From Agarivorans sp. Alg241-V36 (lineage in GTDB: Bacteria > Pseudomonadota > Gammaproteobacteria > Enterobacterales > Celerinatantimonadaceae): a stretch of DNA of 64,000 nt. The position numbers and the translations under genes were made by a program. Position 1 is the stretch's first letter. Every line of letters starts with the position of its first letter. The notes below the pieces were generated by a model. The model made no database searches. It was not told the origin of the DNA and saw nothing but the letters and a program-made list of their open reading frames with translations. The stretch is taken from assembly GCF_900537085.1 (NCBI RefSeq), contig NZ_UNRE01000003.1, positions 263,808 through 327,807 of the forward strand. Reading direction: 5' to 3'. Of this stretch, positions 58,742-64,000 are shown piece after piece.

Positions 58742-59837
58742 CAAATAGAGGCTGACGCCAACCGGTAAGTAGCAAAGGTAGCTCTGCTGCTTGCCGGTCT
58801 TCTTTCCAGAGCCAAGATAAATACTGATTAAGCATTTTCTTACTGGCCAATACATCCTCGGGTAAGCCCGACTCTTCGGCAACTTTCGCCACTACCTTTT
58901 TTAACTCTTGAATGCTTTTCTTGTAATCAGGGTAATCAACAATACGTTTTATTGCCTTAGGAAAATCGACAGTTTTAACTTGCTGCCCCTGCTTAACGAG
59001 CTTTAATAAACGCTGACCATGAATCCGCAGTTCTTGCGGCGGCAAACTAAGCCGTTGTAGTTGTTCCATAGAACTTGGCTGATAACGCGCCAAACTCCAT
59101 AAGCTATCGCCGTGAACAACGTTATTTATCGCTAAGTCTCTACTAGCAGCTTGCTGAGCGCGCCAGCGAGCCAATACCTGCAAAACTGCAAGTTGTTGCG
59201 GATTGAGCTTCCAGGCATTTTTAATATCTTTGTAAGCTTCATCTTGATTGAACACGCGCTTTTTCTGAGCCGCTAATCGCGCACTCTCTTCTAAAGCGGC
59301 TTCAAAGCGCCCTTCTTCTTTAAGTTGTTGCTGAATCTTTAAATAAGCAGGCAATAGGTAGATAACATCTAAAGCTGCATATTCCAGTTGAGAAGAACGC
59401 AGTGGCCGCGCTAGCCAATCAGTGCGTGATTCACCTTTATCAATATGGATGCCTAATTCGGTATCGATAAAACGCTGGTAGCCTAAACTAATACCATGTC
59501 CAAGGAAGGCAGCGCCTACTTGAGTATCAAATACACTAAGGCCAAATTGACCGCTTACCCGCTGAATAATTTCTAAGTCTTCACTAAAGGCATGCAATAC
59601 CCAATGATGCTTAACTAAAGCTTGCCAAAGAGGTGGCATGTCTACTTTTAGCGGGTCGACTAAATAACATTGCTGGCCGTCAAAGATCTGCAGTAAACCA
59701 AGTTGTGCGTAGTAGGTGCGAGTACGAACGAATTCAGTATCAATGGCGAGCACCATTGGTGCTTGTTCATTTAAAAAACGCAACAGAGGCGCAAGTTGCG
59801 CCTCTGTTTCTATCATGTCGAAGTTTACGTCTGCCAA
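58716..59837 (-). CDS. rnd: Ribonuclease D
   Basis: 3' exonuclease for tRNA maturation. 373 residues. DEDDy-type catalytic residues in [28 protein letters not shown] and [17 protein letters not shown] domains follow at about 210-370. Lies 49 bases after fadD in the same direction, the order kept in E. coli. Overlaps minE by 26 bases at its end. Confidence 0.95.
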   Translation of the reverse strand: MADVNFDMIETEAQLAPLLRFLNEQAPMVLAIDTEFVRTRTYYAQLGLLQIFDGQQCYLVDPLKVDMPPLWQALVKHHWVLHAFSEDLEIIQRVSGQFGLSVFDTQVGAAFLGHGISLGYQRFIDTELGIHIDKGESRTDWLARPLRSSQLEYAALDVIYLLPAYLKIQQQLKEEGRFEAALEESARLAAQKKRVFNQDEAYKDIKNAWKLNPQQLAVLQVLARWRAQQAASRDLAINNVVHGDSLWSLARYQPSSMEQLQRLSLPPQELRIHGQRLLKLVKQGQQVKTVDFPKAIKRIVDYPDYKKSIQELKKVVAKVAEESGLPEDVLASKKMLNQYLSWLWKEDRQAAELPLLLTGWRQPLFANHVAQEA

Positions 59838-59886
59838 AATTGCGGCGTCCTAGTGGAAAGCATCTTAGTATTAGCTATTTTACGGT

Positions 59887-61548
59887 TTATGCCTCTTCGC
59901 GCAAGGCTCGACGTAAGATCTTACCCACATTTGTTTTAGGAAGTTCATCTCTAAACTCTACTAGCTTAGGCACCTTATATGCTGTAAGAAACTCTCGGCA
60001 ATGCTCAATGATTTGCTTCTCAGTGAGTGACTCATCTTTTTTAACCACAAATACTTTTACGGTTTCGCCGCTTACATCATTAGGTACGCCTACTGCGGCC
60101 ACTTCCAACACTTTGGCATTGCTGGCTACAACTTCTTCCACTTCATTTGGGAATACGTTAAAGCCCGATACCAAAATCATGTCTTTTTTGCGGTCTACAA
60201 TATGGAAAAAGCCTTGCTCATCAACCGTGGCGATATCACCAGTTGCAAACCAGCCTCCCGGCATAGATTCTTCAGTGGCTTCTGGGCGTTGCCAATAGCC
60301 TTGCATAACCTGCGGACCTTTAACCAGTATCTCGCCCGATTCACCATCGGCAACTTCGTCGCCATCTTCACCCACCAACTTAATATCGGTAGACGGTGCA
60401 GGCAGACCAATACTGCCGTTATAAGCTTCTAGATCGTAGGGACACACAGTTACCAGCGGTGCACACTCAGTTAAGCCATAACCTTCAATTAAGCGAGAGC
60501 CGGTAACGTCCTGCCAACGCTCAGCAACAGCGCGTTGCACCGACATACCACCACCTAATGAAAGGCGTAAACGAGAGAAATCTAACTTGGCAAAATCCTC
60601 ATGGTTTAACAGCGCATTAAATAAAGTATTTACCCCAGTTATCGCGGTAAATGGTGTTTTAGCCAGCTCTTTGGTAAAGGTAGGAATATCACGAGGATTG
60701 GTAATAAGTAGGTTTTGGCAACCAAGTGCGAAAAACACCATGCAGTTCGCTGTTAATGCGAAGATATGGTAAAGCGGTAAAGCGGTAACCACCACTTCTT
60801 GGCCTTCGCGCAAACAAGGACCAACAATGCCTAAAGCTTGAAGTAAGTTAGCCACCATATTTTTATGTGACAACATGGCACCTTTAGCCACACCTGTTGT
60901 GCCACCGGTATATTGTAAAAAGGCTAAGTCTTCGCTTTGAACCTCAGGCCTAACATACTGTAAATGCTGACCTTTAGATAATAAGTAACGAAGTGATTGG
61001 GCGTGTGGTAAATGATACTTGGGCACCATTTTCTTCACATATTTCACCACAAAATTCACTAAGGTGCGTTTAGTGGCCGATAGTTGATCACCTAGACGGG
61101 TTAACACTACATGCTCTACGTCGGTTTCTTCAACGATCTCTTCAAGGATATGAGCAAAGTTAGAAACAATAACAATGGCTTTTGCACCACTATCATTTAA
61201 CTGATGCTTTAACTCGCGTGGCGTATATAGCGGGTTAACATTCACCACTACCATGCCGGCTCGCAGCGCGCCAAATAAACAAATGGGGTACTGCAACAGG
61301 TTGGGCATCATTATCGCTACGCGGTCGCCAGCTTTAAGCTTTAACTCGTTTTGAAGATAAGCAGCAAAGGCTCGAGACTGTTCTTCGAGGCGGCGATAGG
61401 TCATCACCTGCCCCATATTGATAAATGCGACTCTGTCGGCATGTTTAGCTGCGCCTTCTTCGAAGACATCAAGCAATGTTTGATAACGCGCTAAGTCTAT
61501 CTCTGCAGGAACATCCTTAGGGTATCGATTAAGCCAAACCTTATCCAC
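59887..61548 (-). CDS. fadD: Long-chain fatty acid-CoA ligase FadD
   Basis: Activates imported fatty acids to acyl-CoA with ATP. 553 residues. AMP-binding motif [16 protein letters not shown] (about 213) and the FadD signature near DGWFHTGDIA-like [14 protein letters not shown] are present, with the C-terminal catalytic lysine region [15 protein letters not shown]. Two palindromes of the PsrA type lie upstream (61662-61679, 61746-61763). FadR, also encoded here, may add control. Confidence 0.96.
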   Translation of the reverse strand: MDKVWLNRYPKDVPAEIDLARYQTLLDVFEEGAAKHADRVAFINMGQVMTYRRLEEQSRAFAAYLQNELKLKAGDRVAIMMPNLLQYPICLFGALRAGMVVVNVNPLYTPRELKHQLNDSGAKAIVIVSNFAHILEEIVEETDVEHVVLTRLGDQLSATKRTLVNFVVKYVKKMVPKYHLPHAQSLRYLLSKGQHLQYVRPEVQSEDLAFLQYTGGTTGVAKGAMLSHKNMVANLLQALGIVGPCLREGQEVVVTALPLYHIFALTANCMVFFALGCQNLLITNPRDIPTFTKELAKTPFTAITGVNTLFNALLNHEDFAKLDFSRLRLSLGGGMSVQRAVAERWQDVTGSRLIEGYGLTECAPLVTVCPYDLEAYNGSIGLPAPSTDIKLVGEDGDEVADGESGEILVKGPQVMQGYWQRPEATEESMPGGWFATGDIATVDEQGFFHIVDRKKDMILVSGFNVFPNEVEEVVASNAKVLEVAAVGVPNDVSGETVKVFVVKKDESLTEKQIIEHCREFLTAYKVPKLVEFRDELPKTNVGKILRRALREEA

Positions 61549-61661
61549 GCAGTTCTCCTAAACAATTCAATTACATTAAGTATAAATTGCCCACCAAGTT
61601 TATTGTGAATTTTATTATGCACTTGGCGACATTGCTGGCCTTAGAGCTTTAGCTCTAGGAT

Positions 61662-61679
61662 TTCAAACGATTGTTTCAT
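61662..61679. promoter_or_regulatory. PsrA-like palindrome upstream of fadD
   Basis: TTCAAACGATTGTTTCAT contains CAAAC-N4-GTTTC, which fits the PsrA core known from Pseudomonas and Shewanella. It lies 114-131 bases before the fadD start. Confidence 0.6.
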
Positions 61680-61745
61680 ACGGCGTTTAAAATAACAATA
61701 TATTAACATTAAGCGTAGAGTGTAAGATCAAAAACAGTGAAGTGC

Positions 61746-61763
61746 TTCAAACAATTGTTTCAA
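61746..61763. promoter_or_regulatory. Second PsrA-like palindrome, at the end of the hydrolase gene
   Basis: TTCAAACAATTGTTTCAA has CAAAC-N4-GTTTC and differs from the site at 61662 in only two positions. It covers the stop codon of the upstream hydrolase gene, 84 bases from the first site. Two similar copies make a chance match less likely. Confidence 0.55.
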
Positions 61764-62580
61764 TAAAAGCCTGAAGTCGCTGAGCCACAGCTCGCGGGTT
61801 TTGCATATGCAGGTGGTGCCCACCACTGAGCATTTCTGTATGTATATTGTTAAACCAGCCCTGACGAAGGGATATGTATTCGGCTGTTAACAGCGGGTGC
61901 TCACATGCAGCAAGCAATAAACAAGGGCTTTCGATAGATTGGCAGATTTGTTTAGCCTGTTGCTCACTAAAGCGTAAAGGCGAGCTAAGTTTTAGTTTTT
62001 CATCATGCCGCCAGTACCAAAGGCCATCACGCTCTATGGTGGCACGTTCAACCAACAAGCGACTATTCTCTTGGCTAATACCATTGGTGTTGGCTCGAAG
62101 CTTTACCGCATACTCTAATTCTGCAAACCCTTTCGCGGGCTTCAATTGCTGACGCTGACGAATCGCTTTTGCCATATGAGAAGAGGTTTCGCTGCTGGCT
62201 AAACTTAAAGGCCCTATTCCATCGATACTGACCAATCCAATCAAGATCTCAGGAAATGCCGCCGCAAAACAACTAGCCACCAAAGCACCTAGCGAATGCC
62301 CTACAAGAATAATAGGTTTGTTAAGGTCTAACTCGGCCAAAGCAGCAAATACATCATCAACGTAATCAACGAAGTGATAGTAAGCTTGTCGATGCGGGGA
62401 GAGGCCATGCCCAGGAAAGTCTAGGGCAATACAGTGGCTAGTAGGGAACTGGTTAATTAGAGGAATAAAACTAGCTGCGTTGTCCATCCAACCGTGCAAC
62501 ATTACCAAACAACATGGGCTATCGCTGGTTTGTTCTAGATAGGCGAGTTGGCTTTTGGGAAGGCTGGAATTGGTAAGCAT
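61747..62580 (-). CDS. Alpha/beta hydrolase
   Basis: 277 residues of the alpha/beta-hydrolase fold. Nucleophile elbow GHSLGALVAS (serine about 100), oxyanion-hole HGWMD near residue 29, and a C-terminal histidine in GGHHLHMQNP. No signal peptide. Substrate is not predictable; esterase or MenH-like activity is possible. Lies between a small gene and fadD in a run conserved with E. coli at the ends only. Confidence 0.88.
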   Translation of the reverse strand: MLTNSSLPKSQLAYLEQTSDSPCCLVMLHGWMDNAASFIPLINQFPTSHCIALDFPGHGLSPHRQAYYHFVDYVDDVFAALAELDLNKPIILVGHSLGALVASCFAAAFPEILIGLVSIDGIGPLSLASSETSSHMAKAIRQRQQLKPAKGFAELEYAVKLRANTNGISQENSRLLVERATIERDGLWYWRHDEKLKLSSPLRFSEQQAKQICQSIESPCLLLAACEHPLLTAEYISLRQGWFNNIHTEMLSGGHHLHMQNPRAVAQRLQAFIETIV

Positions 62581-62599
62581 AATCTATCGGTAAGGGCGA

Positions 62600-62863
62600 T
62601 TAGGCAAATAAATCGATGCCGAACATCTCATTCACTTGCTGGCGTTTAAGCTGATTAGCAACGTCTTGATAGTGAGACACAGCCTCTCCGCCACTGCCAA
62701 TATTTTGGTCATAGCGGAGCTTTTCTACACTTTTTTCATCCATTACCGCCCACGGCACTACGCCTTTTGGCGCTTGGGTAGCGGTACTTAACTCGGTACT
62801 GCTACTAGGCTGTTTAACTTTAGGCTGTTGCGGTATGGGCTGGCCAAGGCCCTGAATTTTCAA
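62600..62863 (-). CDS. Small protein of unknown function
   Basis: I do not recognise this 87-residue protein. The first 35 residues are polar and low-complexity (serine, glutamine, proline), the rest is probably helical and ends in NEMFGIDLFA. No signal peptide or membrane segment. It is in the same direction as tsaB and the hydrolase, 16 and 19 bases away, so it is probably cotranscribed. Confidence 0.75.
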   Translation of the reverse strand: MKIQGLGQPIPQQPKVKQPSSSTELSTATQAPKGVVPWAVMDEKSVEKLRYDQNIGSGGEAVSHYQDVANQLKRQQVNEMFGIDLFA

Positions 62864-62879
62864 GCTATTTATCCTTTAA

Positions 62880-63569
62880 CTATTCTCTACCTGGAAGCTT
62901 TTTCCAGGTTACTTTATCTCTAAGATACACAGGTTCTGCATTTTCAGCAGCAACTATGTCGCCACGTTCAAAGGCATATTGAGCATAACTAAGCATATCT
63001 CGTGCCGTTGGGTATAACACCGAATCTAACACGCGTACGCCAGAAAATTGACCACTTAATAGTTCTTTGTAAGTTTGCCAACCGGTGCCGACTGCCACAC
63101 TGGTACTGTGTTTTCCGTCCAACAGATCAGGTTTAATAACTAACTCTTGCTCAACCAAGCGCATCAAGCCTTCTACTAGCAGGTATTCGCCCCAGTAAAC
63201 CTCACCCATGCGCGCATCAATGGCAGCTAAACAATGTTCAGCATTATGGCTAGCATAAGCTTGTTGCGCCATCGCTTGAAGAGTCGATACGGCCACCATG
63301 GGTTTATCTGCGCCAAAGGCTAAGCCTTGCGCAGTGGCTACACCAATACGTACACCGGTAAAGCTTCCTGGCCCACGACCAAAAGCTATGGCATCCACTT
63401 GAGTTAAGCTCACACCTGCTTCTGCTAGTACTTCTTCAACAAAAGGTAAGATCTTTTGAGTATGGTCGCGCGGGCTGTATTCTTGCTTGCTGATAACTTC
63501 GCCGTTCCATTGCAAAGCAACAGAGCAGTTTTCGGTTGAAGTATCTAAAGCTAATAATTTGGCTGTCAT
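62880..63569 (-). CDS. tsaB: tRNA t6A37 synthesis protein TsaB
   Basis: Partner of TsaD, TsaE and TsaC in making threonylcarbamoyladenosine at A37 of ANN-decoding tRNA. 229 residues of the ASKHA fold; LALDTSTENCSVAL, AFGRGPGSFTGVRIGVATAQGLAF are diagnostic. Its start overlaps the stop of the helicase gene by 4 bases, as yoaA-tsaB in E. coli. Confidence 0.95.
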   Translation of the reverse strand: MTAKLLALDTSTENCSVALQWNGEVISKQEYSPRDHTQKILPFVEEVLAEAGVSLTQVDAIAFGRGPGSFTGVRIGVATAQGLAFGADKPMVAVSTLQAMAQQAYASHNAEHCLAAIDARMGEVYWGEYLLVEGLMRLVEQELVIKPDLLDGKHSTSVAVGTGWQTYKELLSGQFSGVRVLDSVLYPTARDMLSYAQYAFERGDIVAAENAEPVYLRDKVTWKKLPGRE

Positions 63570-64000
63570 GTTTCCTCAGCGTCTTTTTTAACAAATTCCA
63601 GAACTTTCGATAGTTCTCTAGTGCGGGGCATAGCCGGTAAGCTACTAATAAATAAAGAACCATATTCGCGATTAACCAGGCGGTTATCACAAATAATCAC
63701 TACACCGTGGTCAGCCTGGGTTCTAATCAAGCGCCCCACCCCTTGCTTTAAGCTTATAACCGCTTGCGGCAAATATACCTGACGAAAAGGATCTCCGCCA
63801 CGCAAACGGCAGTCTTCGCTCTTAGCTTTTAATAATGGGTCATCGGGGGCCGCAAACGGCAGTTTATCGATAATCACACAAGACAATGCCTTACCGGGCA
63901 CGTCTACGCCTTCCCAGAAAGTACTGGTTGCAACTAACACTGCGTTGCCGTCTTCAACAAACTCGTTGAGCAATTCTTGTTTACCTGCCTCTCCTTGCAC
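63566..64000 (-). CDS. yoaA: DinG/YoaA-type ATP-dependent helicase, C-terminal part (cut by window edge)
   Basis: The C-terminal 144 residues of a superfamily 2 XPD/DinG-like helicase. Motif V (VATSTFWEGVDVPG) and motif VI (QGVGRLIRT) are visible. The N-terminal iron-sulfur domain and Walker motifs lie beyond the right edge, so the start in this window is artificial. Position before tsaB with a 4-base overlap matches yoaA rather than dinG. Confidence 0.88.
   Translation of the reverse strand: MQGEAGKQELLNEFVEDGNAVLVATSTFWEGVDVPGKALSCVIIDKLPFAAPDDPLLKAKSEDCRLRGGDPFRQVYLPQAVISLKQGVGRLIRTQADHGVVIICDNRLVNREYGSLFISSLPAMPRTRELSKVLEFVKKDAEET

Noticed and set aside
63436-63690. An 84-residue minus-strand frame across the helicase/tsaB junction.
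   Set aside because: It overlaps both conserved genes in a different frame and has no start signal.
63566-64000. Truncated helicase as a pseudogene.
   Set aside because: The truncation is at the window edge, so there is no evidence of a broken gene.

Overview
This window looks like chromosome of a marine gammaproteobacterium of the order Alteromonadales, most likely Agarivorans or a close relative. That placement is my inference. It rests on a monomeric isocitrate dehydrogenase, a long-form PurC, gene neighbourhoods shared with Escherichia, Vibrio and Shewanella (mnmA-hflD-purB, recR-htpG-adk-hemH, feoABC, nagE/nagBA-nagC, fadR/nhaB, ycgL-minCDE, yoaA-tsaB-fadD-rnd) and moderate base composition. 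No rRNA, tRNA or CRISPR array was seen. About 57 protein genes are supported, nearly all intact. The exceptions are an insertion-sequence transposase cut by the left edge and a YoaA-type helicase cut by the right edge.

Layout. 1-281 is the right end of an IS3-family element, 11 bases from the stop codon of icd. 293-6631 holds icd, rluE and the mnmA-hflD-purB run. 6632-9069 is an accessory island between two convergent housekeeping genes (purB and a ybiT-type ABC-F gene). It contains three gene cassettes, each closed by an attC site, with no integrase gene: a small CALIN (cluster of attC sites lacking an integron integrase). The first cassette encodes an AbiGi-like protein, a family linked to abortive phage resistance; the other two encode proteins I do not recognise. 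Upstream of the first cassette are a LexA-like box and iterated TGCGCGTTTT motifs, which may be what is left of an integron platform.

9120-19364 carries ybiT, a DUF2750 gene, hemH, adk, a coupled pair (periplasmic solute-binding protein plus membrane diguanylate cyclase), htpG with a near-perfect sigma-32 promoter, and recR. The coupled pair sits inside the otherwise conserved recR-htpG-adk-hemH block. 19570-23729 has a PAP2 phosphatase fused to a beta-barrel-like domain and a 960-residue protein that looks like an eroded hybrid sensor kinase. 23801-33227 is mostly housekeeping: purC, the ribosomal oxygenase roxA, a membrane J-domain protein, miaE, msrA, glnS and several small proteins.

33252-40056 has an exported FAH-family protein, a nitric-oxide response module (norR, a small membrane protein and nnrS, with NorR sites and a sigma-54 promoter), a LysE exporter, a glutathione transferase next to a SigZ-type sigma factor, and a CreA-like protein. 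40141-45039 is the N-acetylglucosamine module (nagE, nagB, nagA, ROK regulator), followed by a CSS-EAL phosphodiesterase. 46798-49503 is feoABC with Fur and FNR sites. 50075-50814 is a yybP-ykoY type manganese riboswitch before a GDT1-family exporter gene. The remainder is fadR/nhaB, dsbB, the ycgN-ycgM-lytic transglycosylase-ycgL group, minCDE, rnd, fadD with two PsrA-like palindromes, an alpha/beta hydrolase, tsaB and the helicase fragment.
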